A stretch of 64,000 nucleotides of DNA from Riptortus pedestris (taxonomy: Eukaryota > Arthropoda > Insecta > Hemiptera > Alydidae), in NCBI GenBank assembly GCA_019009955.1, contig CM032233.1:97122501-97186500 (forward strand). The letters run 5' to 3'. The notes under the pieces are model-generated. The model did not search any database. It saw only the letters and a list, made by a program, of their open reading frames with translations, and had not been told where the DNA came from. Of the stretch, positions 1 to 12,331 are shown in pieces. How positions within the stretch are numbered: the stretch's first letter is position 1; each line of letters begins with the position of its first letter. Position numbers and translations under genes: made by a program.

Positions 1-1080
1 GGTGGTGATAAATTTTTGTTCATGCCTCCGCTCATACTAAGGACAATAGCAAACAAATTAAAATTCTTGTCTCTCCAATAATCAAATAACAACGCTCCGA
101 AGGATTTCGTTGGACTTTAATTTATAAAATTTGATTTAAATATGTAAAGAACAAATTTTGTTTTAGAATAATTTTTCGGCAATAAAATGTTGTTTAAACT
201 TAGTAATTACAAAATTTTGAACTCCAACTCCAGGGTATTTCCTAAAATATTTTCTACCGTTTAATTAAAGTATACATTAGCAAAGAATATAATAACTTAG
301 AATATCATGAGAATGATCAGTGTGTTGTGCACCATGCATCAACGTAATTCATTTATTTAATTTATTCCTGTTTTCTTCCAAATCTGTGGTACAACAATAA
401 TCTTGAAAAATATAAACGACGCCATGTTTATGGCAAACGAAAAATATTTATGGCTTTTTCACCAATGCAAATACCAATTAAATAATGATACGAAATATTT
501 CTATTTCTAACAGACTCTGTGTCTACAATAAAGTGGTATAACTCCCTCGCGCTTTGCGAAAAATCAATCCTTAAGTTAAACTTTTCTCCAGAGAGTTTTA
601 ACGGCCAGAAAAACAATGTAGATAATAGCCACTGCCAATTTCTTGTCTTCCTTCATTTTTTTCTTCTTTAAAAAGACGGCCATAAAAGACAATGTTTCTT
701 CCAAAATATTAAAAAACAATAAGATGAGGTTGATTGAAAAAGAATAAAAATAAAAAGACCAGTTGAGGAACAGGAGAGGGCGGCGGCAACTTTTGTTCAA
801 CGGAACCCCAAACTTTTATTGCCTTTCCAAGCAAAAAAACGGGTCCTCACGCCCGGTATTTGTTGAATGCACACAATTAATTCAAGTAATGAATACAAGG
901 CAAAGTTTCTGCCCGGGAATTATTTTATATTAATTAAATTATATATTAATGAATTTCAGTATTTCAATTTGTGCGATGAATGTCGCAATTCGACATGGGC
1001 GTTAGACATTTTCCCCTTATTTCTACAGTTGGTTATCACACAGATAATTAGAACAAATTGTTGCACACATCCCGTGTTTT
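1..1080. other. AT-rich DNA, no gene recognised
   Basis: Only short open frames without recognisable domains are present. No RNA gene, mobile-element terminus or tandem array was found. A partial satellite unit begins at the right edge. Confidence 0.6.
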
Positions 1081-1990
1081 CAGATTATCATAATTTTAAA
1101 ATTAAGCAGATTTTTTATCACTCTCTGAAAAATGGTGAATAATAAAACTATTAAATAATAATAATAATAATATTGTGACCATTCATTTCAGATTATCATA
1201 TGTTTATAGTAAAGCAAAATTTCTATCTATCTCCGAATCATAGTGATATAATAAATTATGATTAATTATAATTATTTTGCACATTTCTTTGTTTCAGATT
1301 AGCATATGTTTATAGTTAAGCAGAATTGCAATCCCTATCTGAATCACAGTGATAAAACCAATTACGCTTAATTATAATTATTGTGCACATTTCTTTGTTT
1401 CAGATTATCATATGTTTATAGTTAAGCAGAATTGCAATCCCTATCTGAATCACAGTGATAAAACCTACTATGATTAATTATGATCATTGTGAATATTTCT
1501 TAGTTTCAGATTAGCATATATTTATAGTTAAGCAGAATTGCAATCCCCATCTGAATCACAGTGACAAAACCTACTATGATTAATTACGATCATTGTGAAT
1601 ATTTCTTAGTTTCAGATTAGCATATATTTATAGTTAAGCAGAATTGCAATCCCTATCTGAATCACAGCGATAAAACCAATTACGATTAATTATACTTATT
1701 TTGAACCTTTCTTTCATTCAGATTATCATATGTTTATAGTTAAGCAGAATTGTAATCCTATCTGAATCACAGTGATAAAACCTACTATGATTAATTATGA
1801 TTATTGTGAACATTTCTTAGTTTCAGATTATCATATGTTTATAGTTAAGCAGAATTGCAATCCCTACCTAAATCATAGTGATAAAACCAATTACGATTAA
1901 TTATATAATTATTTTGCGCATTTCTTTCTTTCAGATTAGCATATGTTTATAGTTAAGCAGAATTGCAATCCCTATATGAATAATGATAAA
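1081..1990. repeat. 106-bp tandem satellite, about 8-9 units
   Basis: The motif CAGATTA(T/G)CATATGTTTATAG recurs at 1189, 1295, 1401, 1507, 1613, 1719, 1824 and 1932, which is a spacing of 105-108 bp and mostly exactly 106. A diverged first unit starts at 1081. Each unit also carries AAGCAGAATTGCAATCC followed by a GAATCACAGTGATAAAAC segment. Units differ by scattered substitutions, so this is an ageing array. It carries no open frame and its function is unknown. Confidence 0.93.
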
Positions 1991-3498
1991 ACGAATTGTG
2001 GTATAATATGCTTATTTCATACAGTTGATAATTAACAATAGTGAACTGGTACCCGTCGTTGATATGTTTTGGTCTACAAACAATTGTAGCTCCAAATATA
2101 TTAAATTTATTGATTTTGTGTATAAAATGAATAAAAACTTAAATAAAGAACGAAATGAGACCATATTTAAATAAATAAAGGTCTTAACCAATTCATACAA
2201 TATAATATTTAAAAAAAAAACAGTGTTGCCGACTGTTTCGAAAAATTTATTTTCTTTAACAAAGCCAAGAAATACAAATGTGACAAAATTTGGCTTTAAA
2301 TTTAAAAAAAACAAAACAATCTTTAATCAACAATCGAGTTAAAAATATTAGAAACTATTCCCTATACTGAATTTCAAGAGCACAACCTCAATAGTTGATT
2401 TTCTTAGGGGAACTCTGCTAAAATGAATTAGAGGATTCTATTTATCCTAGCCTCAATACAATTTTCATTTTTAAGTCCTATGTATCTAGAAATATTAAAG
2501 AAAAAAACAAAACAAAGCATGCTGGATGAGTAAAATCCAATTTTCTGAGAATAGAAGAACTAAAGAATATTCTTGGATAGTTGTGGCTTAATGATCCGTC
2601 GGCAAAACTGTTTTTTTCTTAATATTTTTACCTGAGTTGACCGCTGGCACATGGAAGATATATTATATGATAATATTTTACACCCACAACAGGTAAGCGC
2701 CCCTTCAAATGCCTGTCGCTTTAGTTTCAACGGGGTAGGTTGGGGGAAGGTGAGTGGTCTTACAATTCTTTTTTTTTTTTTTTTTTTTTTATTTCAAAGA
2801 TGCTTCAAGAAAAAAAGATGGGAAAAAATAAATATTCTGGCTCCATTAGAAATAGAGAAACGTAATTAGCATTTAAAAATTAAGCATATCATTGTTATGA
2901 TTCGAGAGACGCGATTTAGGCCTGTCGGAAGTAATAAATCCATTTGATTCTTTTTAATTGTAACTTAACATATTTTCCCACATATACATTGTTATCTCAA
3001 ACTGTAATTAACAGTGATTAGGATCCTTCAACACATTATACGAAGAGTAAAATATTTTTGATATTTTAGAATAAGAAGTCATGAGACGTAATAACATTAG
3101 TAAATTTCTCAATTTTTAGATTTTTATTTCCATGTTAAACATACATTTCAAAATTGATTTTTATTAAAATATTTATGAATGTAATACTTAAAGATACTTG
3201 TCACATTGATACACATAATCATTCAACATGTCTTTATATTGTCATAAATTATGTGTCAAAATTGTCACCACCAAATTCGATGTGGATTTAAATTCGAGTT
3301 TTGGAGTCTTTTAAATTTAAGTATATTACGTAACACGAAAATGCGACAAGTAAATAAATAATACATTAACACAAAATGCTGAAATATATATGTCTTCTAG
3401 GGTTGAAACGCTACAGCTAAAGCGCAAATAATGATCTATATAAACTTGTTTAACTTTCGAAATATTTATTATCAGCGTTTAATATATGGAAAGCTTCA
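1991..3498. other. AT-rich DNA with one decayed element end
   Basis: No gene recognised. A poly-T tract lies at about 2768-2790. A remnant of a HINE-like 3' end is listed separately at 2370-2419. Confidence 0.5.
2370..2419 (+). mobile_element. Decayed 3' end of a HINE-like element
   Basis: The stretch reads ACCTCAATAG, then a damaged copy of the palindromic hairpin, then AACTCTGCTAAAA. This matches the family 3' terminus seen intact at 12449, 28352, 47828 and 63244. The hairpin arms no longer pair fully, so this is an old copy. No matching 5' end is nearby. Confidence 0.6.
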
Positions 3499-4079
3499 TC
3501 CTATGACAGGTATGGGCAACCTTTGACATTTTGTGGGCCAAACTTTAGTGTTCAAATACGTTCGCTGCCCGCTTTTAAAAGTAGTGCATTTTAAAGTAGT
3601 TTTCATAATTTTCAACGATAGATATCATACTTGAAATTATTCGACAATGTAATTATAATACAATTTATTAAAATAACGAAATGAAATGAAAAAAAATAGG
3701 TACAACATTAAAATTAAATCGTAAAATTTGGAATTATTACAAACAACGAAAGTTAAATAGCGGCACCCAAATCAATGAGAAACTTGAGCTTGAATTTGGG
3801 AAATCCATCGATGTTTGGATTGATTTCACTGATACAAAGACGTAAAGAATTTTCCAAATTATGGTCAGTCAGCCTTGTACGATGTTCTGATTTATTAACT
3901 TTCATCATTGAAAAGAACTGTTCGCATTTATAAGTACTGCCAAACGCACAAATCTCTCCTCATCCTCCTCATTTGGAGTAAGTAGTGCAATATTTTGGTT
4001 TAATTGGGTTTTTCAAAATGTCTCGCGGGCCGGATCAAATCTTACAGCGGGCCGGTTGTTGCCCACATATGTCCTATGA
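3499..4079. mobile_element. hAT-superfamily DNA transposon, internally deleted
   Basis: A perfect 8-bp direct duplication TCCTATGA flanks the element (3499-3506 and 4072-4079), the length expected for hAT transposition. The ends form imperfect inverted repeats, CAGGTATGGGCAAC at 3507 and the complement CATATGTGGGCAAC at 4071. The 565-bp body holds only the 3' end of a transposase frame on the minus strand, so the copy cannot move itself. Superfamily assignment rests on the duplication length, the CA-type ends and the encoded fragment. Confidence 0.88.
3753..3968 (-). pseudogene. hAT transposase C-terminal fragment (GTF2IRD2/ZBED-like type)
   Basis: The minus strand reads about 70 codons to a TAA at 3753-3755. 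The protein has the C-terminal features I recognise from hAT-derived proteins of the GTF2IRD2/ZBED5 kind: CAFGSTYKCEQFFS, then NKSEHRTRLTDHNLENSLR, then LRLCISEINPNID near the stop. This is the end of the dimerisation/catalytic region. The N-terminal BED zinc finger and most of the RNase-H-like domain are missing, and upstream codons run into in-frame stops near 3970. It lies fully inside the element with the 8-bp target duplication. It is a defective remnant and no function is expected. Confidence 0.82.
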
Positions 4080-6420
4080 TTTTGAATTAATTAATCGGGA
4101 AGAATTTCTTATGTATAATAATAAGGAAATTTTAAATAGCGCACTATATTTTATAGTTTTTAAGGACAAGGTTTGCCGTCCTTTATAACTGTAGTATGAT
4201 AATTATAACAAATAATTTATTTAAGTTTTATATAAAAGGAAGAGTAAATTGGCATTAATAGTCGTTACCCGGTCCCAAGGCTTAGCTGGCGTGTGCCTGT
4301 GGGATAAAAAAGTTTTTGTCATATTTAAAACATAATTAAAGTCATTCATCTAAATATGCACAATTATGGGTAAGAGGTAAGAATAAGCACGATCAAGAAA
4401 TCCGAATTTCCCTTTCCCTTTATGAATTAGTTCATAAAAATAGTGATATTGGGTTGGAGAAGTCGACAAGTGATCGGCTAACCTAGTTGTGTGGTCGTCC
4501 ACTAATTCCTTGATTTCCCTAATGACTCGATGACAAGCATCAACGAAACATTTTACGAACGATTTATTGGGTGATAACCAACTTTATACGATTTCGCTTC
4601 CTTTTATCGCTGGTTAATCTGATTTCGGAAGAAGATTTCCATTTTATGGAGTGAAAAAAAAAAGAAATGAATTGTGATAAAACATTTTTATGAGTGGTTT
4701 CGCTGCCGGTCAAAATATCCCCATTAACTACCGAAAAAACGTGTTGTTAGGTTATTAGTGAAGAGAGGATGGGTTAAATTGGAAAGGTGGTGTTTATGGG
4801 CTAGTTACAACCCCCTTAGTGAGCCCCAGGTATAACAATATCTTGGGGGGAGAAGGGCACAAAAACTTACACAGGAGTTTCTACAATACACCACCTTGAT
4901 CATCTGCCACTTATACACCCACGCCCACCAGATACACTCTTATATTGCCTTTATTATACTAAATGTACTACCATTACTACTGAGAGTTTCCCGGATATGA
5001 TTAGGCCCTCACACTGTGTTATGTGTACAAATTAATGTTTTTAAACATTTTGTTTTTTAAATAAGGGAATAAACGAGAAAAGTAAACTCTTTGCCAACCG
5101 GTTGGTAAGGTTATTTCTAACAGTGTTAGTTAAATTCTCACTACCCATGGTTCACAAGTTCTTCATTCAAATTTCTTACCAGGTTGGTGTGCAAAAAAAT
5201 GGATACTAGTCCATCGGCGAAGTCCGTAAAGCGTCTAAGCTAAAGAAAATATATTGTGCTATATTCCTTGCATTTACATTGTCTCTAATATAAATACAAT
5301 CTTTTTAATCCAATTTCATATTTTTTTATTTAAATATTGATCACCAAGCACACAAAAGAAAGAAAAAAAGAACCCAGGTGCCTATTATTTGTGAATTAAT
5401 ATTTCAATCCTTTCATTTATAATCAATACATTTTCTGGGGAATATTATTGGGACACTGATATAAAAAATTATGAAAAAGAGGAAATATCCTATAAGAATC
5501 CGTTATACGATTCTTATGCCGGAAAGAATCTTTCTCCGGTAATAAGTTTCATTGTTCAAGATGAAACCTTTCAAATTGTACAGTTTTTTTAAAAAAAAAT
5601 TAAAAATATCACAAAAACTGATTATAAGAAAGCATGTGGTAAACGGCAAAGTCAAGCATTATAATGCTTAAAAATGGTATGCACTTTATACACTTCTTTA
5701 ATTTCATGACAACAAATCATTTATTTTTTAAAGAACCCATTATTCAAAATGCAAATTATGGAAAACAATGATCTTAAGTTCCAAGTCTACTTTTTTTTTC
5801 ATTTAATAGTAATTTTTTAGGCACCTAATGTTTTGTTTTGATGTATTTTTGTACCTTGAGAATAACGTTTACACATACAGAATTTAAGTAAGAATATATT
5901 TCATCAACAAGAAAGACCGACTATCTTGAAATAGCTCCCATTGTATGTTTATTCCTTAATAGTCAAATCAAAATTTGCAAAGAGTAATAAAGAAGTATTG
6001 CTGGAAGACAAACTTTGCCTTCATGTGAAACTTTGCAATTGACAAGCAGAATTTAAAAAAATGAAAATCTTGTCCTGTAATACATATCGTCCTTGCTTTC
6101 GCTCTCTATAGTTATTGGTCTCCCGAATAGCAAAAATCTTTTGCCCCTTTTATCTCTTCCAACGTATAATTTCCAAGCTGAATGTGCTGCACGTTTCCTA
6201 TCAGTAAACGAATATTTCATTTTTCTCAATCTATACAATTTTTAAGCTAAAACCAAACTTTCATCATACATTATCTTATCCACAATTTGGAGCTTGCAAG
6301 TAAAAATCACGTCACATGGGATTGTTCAATTATTCACAAAAGACTGGAGACTACCTCCGTATATAAAGGCCCCTGCTATACTGCTACTTGACGTTCAAAT
6401 TTAAAATTAAAAAGAAAAAA
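4080..6420. other. Non-coding, no gene recognised
   Basis: No coding region or element terminus was found apart from the twin hairpins listed at 5492-5539. A 12-bp palindrome CCAACCGGTTGG occurs at about 5096 and is probably chance. Confidence 0.5.
5492..5539. repeat. Two adjacent stem-loops
   Basis: ATAAGAATC (5492-5500) and GATTCTTAT (5509-5517) form a perfect 9-bp stem with an 8-nt loop. Immediately after, CCGGAAAGA and TTTCTCCGG (5519-5539) form a second stem with one bulge. Role unknown. Confidence 0.7.
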
Positions 6421-6495
6421 GCCCGTCACGCAAGGGCTGCGTAAACTAAGCAGATTTCCCACGGGAAGGTTTACAACAGATAAATCTACCTACAT
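6421..6495 (+). mobile_element. 5' end fragment of a HINE-like element
   Basis: After an A-rich run, the family start (here GCCCGTCACGCAAGGGCTGC) is followed by AAACTAAGCAGATTTCCCAC, then by sequence closest to the copy at 11720 (TAGATAAATCTGCCTA versus CAGATAAATCTACCTA). The body and 3' hairpin are absent. Confidence 0.8.
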
Positions 6496-7088
6496 ATTGG
6501 TAACACCACCGTGAATGTTAAGAGAATAAATACAAACGGTAATAAGAAATCATTCAGTCAATTTACAAGTTAATAATATCTACAACGGAAAGCGTCTAAA
6601 TTGTAAACAAACAAGGCAGCCAACTTCGCAGCGCTGAATAAAAAAAAGTATTGGCAGTATTAAAGTATTGTAACCCAAAATTAATAAAGGGCGATATTGA
6701 ATATCAAGGTATCGGGTATTAACTTTCATTTTTCGAGGAATGGGTTGGGAAGCTCCTGTATAAACATTTATGAGAGCTCTCGATGTATGTCTAAAATGTT
6801 TTTTTCCTACAATTTGATGCCTGAAGTATCCCCCAATCGGGCATGTTCAAAATAGTTGTGAAAATGCCAATGGAGTTGAATAAATGTTTAAGCATTTTTA
6901 ACGATTGTATTCTTTGTTTTAAAAAAAAAAAACTACTAGGGTAAAGTGCCCGTTTGAGACTCAATACGCGTTGGGAATAAAATATTGAATAAAATTACTA
7001 TTAATAAAATCTGGTATTAAATTATCTTTATTTTGTTTGATATTATTTTTAACTTACACTGGCTGTTCCCAACAAATATATTATATAA

Positions 7089-7134
<46 letters not shown>

Positions 7135-8132
7135 TGTTTATTTCTAGTAACTTTAGCATAAAATGTTAAAAAATAGAATTATCAGACATTCTAATGAAGA
7201 AGTGTTTCAATATCCTTGAGAAATATATTTCACAAGAAAACAAAGTCAATATTTGTTGAAAATTCAAAAGCGGAGCTCAAATAATCTCTAGCCTTCAGCT
7301 CGTTGCTGTCTCAAAAGTAATTTTTATGTTTATTGTTCGCAGAAGGGTTATAAGAGAGTACAATATTTCAGATAATGGCTACCCTTTTTTTCAAGGGCGT
7401 TGGTTTGATGGCTTCCTATTGGGCATCCCTTCGAAGGTTTCTCGAATTGCTTTGATCAAGCAACCATGTTGCCCTTGGGATCAGTATCACTAATGTATTT
7501 AGAATTGGAGGTGAGGAAGCCCTTCTAGAATTTGAAATGAAAAAAAAAAAAAAAAAAAACATTTTCATGGGTGTGTAAAGGCAGCCAGTCACAAGTGGAG
7601 AAATGAAATATATAAAAACTGAGTTCACTTCCTTGAACTATTTTTTGCCTCCAAAATAATGTCCTTTAAAACAACACAATACAAGCTTCTTTTTCTGCCT
7701 CACATTGAAAATGTCCCGATAATTCAACGAAGAAGGAAATAAATCGCAATTTTAGTGTTTAATAAATAAATTATAATTTTTAATTGTCTACGGAAATATA
7801 CTACAGTTAGGTATATATCTATCCAGATAAAAACCCAAGACCAAAGGATTCAAAAACTTTCCCTTAAAAATTCTTCTCTAATTAATATTTTTAATTAAAA
7901 ATATTAGGGGAGGGTGAGCGTTCGAAGAATATAATTACTCTAGATCAGCTGTTAGAAAGGACAAGTCTTTATCTCTGCCTTAATCCCATCGAAGCTCCCG
8001 CCTGCTTTTTTACAGTCCGAGTTCGTTGCTATACTGTCTCCGGCTTCCCAAAATAGTTTTTTTTATATTTCTTTTAGCATTTGGACTTAATTAAAATATT
8101 CAGATTGTATACATCACTAATCAATACGTATA
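6496..8132. other. Non-coding with a (TA)n microsatellite
   Basis: A (TA)n tract of about 19 units lies at about 7092-7129 and poly-A at about 7541-7559. No gene recognised. Confidence 0.55.
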
Positions 8133-8161
8133 TGGTTTTAGGTAATATCCATTACCTAAAA

Positions 8162-8243
<82 letters not shown>
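8133..8243. repeat. 14-bp perfect hairpin abutting (CA)n/(TA)n
   Basis: TGGTTTTAGGTAAT (8133-8146) and ATTACCTAAAACCA (8151-8164) are exact reverse complements separated by ATCC. The right arm runs straight into a (CA)n tract to about 8230, followed by (TA)n to about 8243. The tract is interrupted by two CG steps. The hairpin could be the terminus of a small element or an inverted duplication formed at the microsatellite edge. Confidence 0.9.
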
Positions 8244-8244
<1 letters not shown>

Positions 8245-9315
8245 CTCATTATAAAAAAAAAGAATATATTTATTAAAAAAGAAGAAATAATAATAGTAAA
8301 CAACAAACCAATTAACCCTATGCTTTGATAAAATATTTGTAAAATTGCAGGTCTTGACAAAAGTAATAAATTTTACTGAAACGTCGGCAATCTGATGCAG
8401 TTTCATTTCAATCCATGTGACCGACAACCACAAGAGATAAGAATAAAATATTTACATATTTATTGCATTTTTTTATAAACTAATAGAGTGTTAAAATGTA
8501 TCTAAAACCCTGGGTATTTTCTACTTTAGTTATCCAGTTACTTTTTCTAGTAATATGATCACTTGTTACGATAACAGTTATTATTCTTCCATATGATCTA
8601 TATATTACCTCCTAGGAGTTATAATGTAATTATGGTTATTCGAAAATTATACTTAGTAATCGGGGGACTTTATTTGCTACATGTCCATACAGTTTAGAAC
8701 ATCACATGTATTTGATTTATATACAATATAATATTAATTCAAGTTGTAATATATTCAATTATTTAAATTAATATAGGAACAAGAAATAATTAATGAAAAT
8801 ACGAAATAAATTATTCATTGGGTCTTCAAATAATATACGTCAAACGCGTAAATTAAAAAATTGGTCAATTTCATTTCTCAATATTTTTGCTACAAAAAGA
8901 ATTTAAATTTCCAACAATGAGAAATTGGTTTTCACCAAATTTGTCAATATATGCCATAAATAGGTACATAAATTTAGTTTCATACATAAACTACTCATGA
9001 AACATGCCAAGCGAAATTTACAAATAAATGAAAAGATGAAGGTTTTCATATTTATTTTATGACCCTTCGGAAAATCGTAGAAAAATTAAATAAAAATCTA
9101 AAATATAAAGATCGTTACCAAAAAAAAATTGTTATTCATATTTTAAGCAGTTTCCTTAAGAAGCCAATGTCAAAGTACTAAACTGATTTGAGAATAAAAT
9201 ATATTTCTATGTAATTATAACTATAATTGTTGAAATCGGATGATCCTAATATAACATGGATGAATTACTTCAAATAAACATTGATAATAATATTTGCATG
9301 AAATAAATATTATTA
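8244..9315. other. AT-rich DNA, no gene recognised
   Basis: Nothing beyond simple AT-rich sequence was seen. Confidence 0.5.
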
Positions 9316-9357
9316 TTTATTAGGGTCCACTTTTTGCAACTCAGGCTAATTGGGAAA
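9316..9357 (-). mobile_element. 3' end fragment of the tRNA-type SINE
   Basis: TATTAGGGTCCACTTTTTGC followed by AACTCAGGCTAATTGGG is the reverse complement of the tail of the SINE family (copies at 16741, 21961 and 42112). Only the tail survives. Confidence 0.6.
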
Positions 9358-10083
9358 ATGAAACGAAATAAATAATCATTGTTAATATAATTTATATTTT
9401 AATAAACAGTGCTTACTCATAGTAATTACATTACATATAATCATGTTTAACCAATTATCATAGCTTGTGAAAGAAATTGCCTTATATTCTAGCAGCGAAA
9501 CGATTGTGAATAAAATTGTTGTGTATGAAGTTCCAAAAAAACATAAATATAATTTTTAAGCGTTAATTAAAGTAATTATTGAAGTACATGGGCATTTTCC
9601 GACAAGGAGACAAGCTTCGTAAAATTGAAAAATTCAACCCTATATTCACCAGACAATCGAGTATCCTTTATGAAACCGCACTCTATTAAACATTCTAATT
9701 TAAAATAGTATGTCATTTTTTTAAAAAAAAAAAAAAAAAAAAAAGAATTTAGAATGTCAAACACATTTCGCTTTTCCTTTTTCAAAACATTCTTTTGCAA
9801 GGTTATGAAAAATATTTACTTCATTGCATTCTTTCGTGCTGCCGATTTAGACGTGTGATTTATTTCATGAAGCTCCTTTAAAGCGCATATGCCATCATAA
9901 AAATATTTCAAGTAAATAGCAACAGCTGTAAATCCTTACACGAAACACTTTTCAAGGGTTTTGAATTAGTAATTGAGTATTATTAAAATTATTCAAATAA
10001 GCTTTCTTTTTCATTTAATTTTACACTACTTATTTGTAACTTTGTGCTGCTTCTCTCTATTTTTATTGGAATTTTTCTAGGTA

Positions 10084-10126
<43 letters not shown>

Positions 10127-10401
10127 ATAATTGTTTTTTGAAGAATTCGTTTTATGTTATAACTAGGGGCAACGTTGATTTATATACAAATGTATAATTG
10201 TTAGCCATGTTACCTTCTCCTCTTAGCACCATTGTAACAGATTTATGTAATCATAGATGAATGTGCATGCGTCAACAGATAGTCCGCTCGTCGCCAGGTT
10301 TAAAGCAAACAATATCATTTAAAGCTGTGTAACAAACACCCTTGATGAAGTACCAAAAAAGCCTGGGACATGTGACAATGAAACACATCCAAGATGTATT
10401 T
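9358..10401. other. AT-rich DNA with (TA)n at 10084-10118
   Basis: A poly-A of about 22 lies near 9722-9744 and a (TA)n tract lies at 10084-10118. No gene recognised. Confidence 0.5.
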
Positions 10402-10578
10402 TGGGGCTCAGGTGAGCCATGTGATGATGAGGGTTTGACTCTCTCGTGAGCAGTAGAAATTTATTTAGTGACATCTCTAAATAAAATCCACAGTTCCGTC
10501 CTGGTCAGAGAAGGATAGTAACCTGACGACAACCAGTCCCAACTAACTGCAATTACAGTGAGTAAACATTAATAAATA
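10402..10578 (+). mobile_element. tRNA-derived SINE, diverged copy
   Basis: The head GGGGCTCAGGTGAGCCATGTG resembles a tRNA A box, and the body (ATTTATTTAGTGAC, CCTGGTCAGAGAAGGATAGT) is shared with the copies at 16741, 21961 and 42112. The tail ends ACATTAATAAAT as in the other plus-strand copy. The B-box region is degraded, so it is unlikely to be transcribed by RNA polymerase III. Confidence 0.75.
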
Positions 10579-11449
10579 CCATTATTTACTGGCCTTCACT
10601 TTCGCTATCCAGATCAATTTAACATAACAATTACAGGTTCGGCACTGCAATAAACTCAATAATCATCATGAAACCAAGGAGACAAAAAAAAAATGCATGA
10701 TTCATTAAGTAGTCATCTCCTGCCTGGCCATTGTTTGTTGAGAGTAACAGTTCAACGAAAACGAGTGAGCAAGATGGTGGTCTATTTTTATAATGGTTTT
10801 ATTAGAGTTTCTCTTCATAATAGCGCGACAGATTGTATCACAATGATCATTCAACTTTTTCTCTGTGTCAAACAAAGCTATTTATCTGAGTACTAAATTA
10901 CAATTTAATTCAGTTGAATGACAGTAAAAATCATATTCAAATCAAGATGTAAAATTCAAAACAATCCGGCAATGGACATATTCACATTCGAAGTATTTTT
11001 ATTTTAATTTATGTTTTGTACGAATGTGATATACCCAAAAAACAATCACTACTCTAATAGCCAAAATTCTCCTCAACTGGTTCACGATTTTGAGTAAACA
11101 AACACCTCAGGTATTCCACAGGACAAATTCTAGACCAATAATTACATCGTAATAGTAGATTATCTTTTTTTTTAACTTTGCTTCATTTGGCTTCACTGGA
11201 GGATACTAACGTAAAATTATTAAAATTTAGTGAGTTAGGGGGCATACGATTTAAAATAAAACACTTCGCGAAACCTTGAACATTTCTTGAAATGTAAAAA
11301 TACATCGTTTCTTCACCTCTGCATTGAACTAGAAGTATACATCATTACGGAGCGTTTACAACCGAATATTAACATGGAAAAAATTAAAAAGGAAAAAATA
11401 CCATCCATCCTTCTAGAAGCAAAATATTAGAAACCATGTAACACAAACG
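10579..11449. other. Non-coding, no gene recognised
   Basis: Only short open frames without recognisable domains are present. Confidence 0.5.
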
Positions 11450-12269
11450 CTTAGGTTTACCTCGACAATTCCTGAAGATTTCCGCAGAAGATCTACGACA
11501 GATTAAACTACACCGTATTTACGGAATATAGCGCCACTAAATTAGTTATATATTAAATTGCACTAAATGTATTGCTTATACATTTGAACAAATCACGAGC
11601 TTAAACCTTAGGTTAATAGTTATAGCCTATGGACAAATGGTGAACATCCAGCTTGGAAGACCACAACTAGACTGAAGTAAGAATAGTCCTGCGTTAAGCC
11701 TCTTTCAAATTAAAAAAAAGTCCGTCACGCAGGGGCTGCGTAAACTAAGCAGATTTCCCACGAGAAATTTTACATTAGATAAATCTGCCTAATAACAACT
11801 GTAGTAGTAAGAAAACTCTAATCCTAAAACATTATTTAGGGCGTAATAACCCAGTAGTTTCTAGCCCCAAAAAACAGTTAACCTAACCTCTAAACCTATT
11901 CACGAGGGACGAATAGTTATAGAAACGGCCGCCAAAGCTCTCGGCGGAAAGTCCGAACATAGCCTACTGGTGACCACACGCAGAATACAAATGCAAATAT
12001 CTCGGTTAATATTCAAGATACAGAATAAATGTATAGAACAATATTTATAGTAAATTTAATTTGCAATATGATTTATTCTATACAATTTTTCGATCCGACG
12101 CATAATAACGGAGATATTTTGAATTTTCAAAAATCTCCCCTCTAAACCCCCCCTCCCACTGGTTCGATTTCAGCCATTAACGAACTTGATCTTCCTTTTT
12201 ACATAAAACGATTAAATTCCGAGTTTGGTAAAGATCAAACAAAAATTGCGACCACTAGAGCGTTAACAG

Positions 12270-12331
<62 letters not shown>

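Noticed and set aside
5096..5107. Palindrome CCAACCGGTTGG
   Set aside because: A single 12-bp palindrome with no partner motif or feature context. It is likely to be chance.
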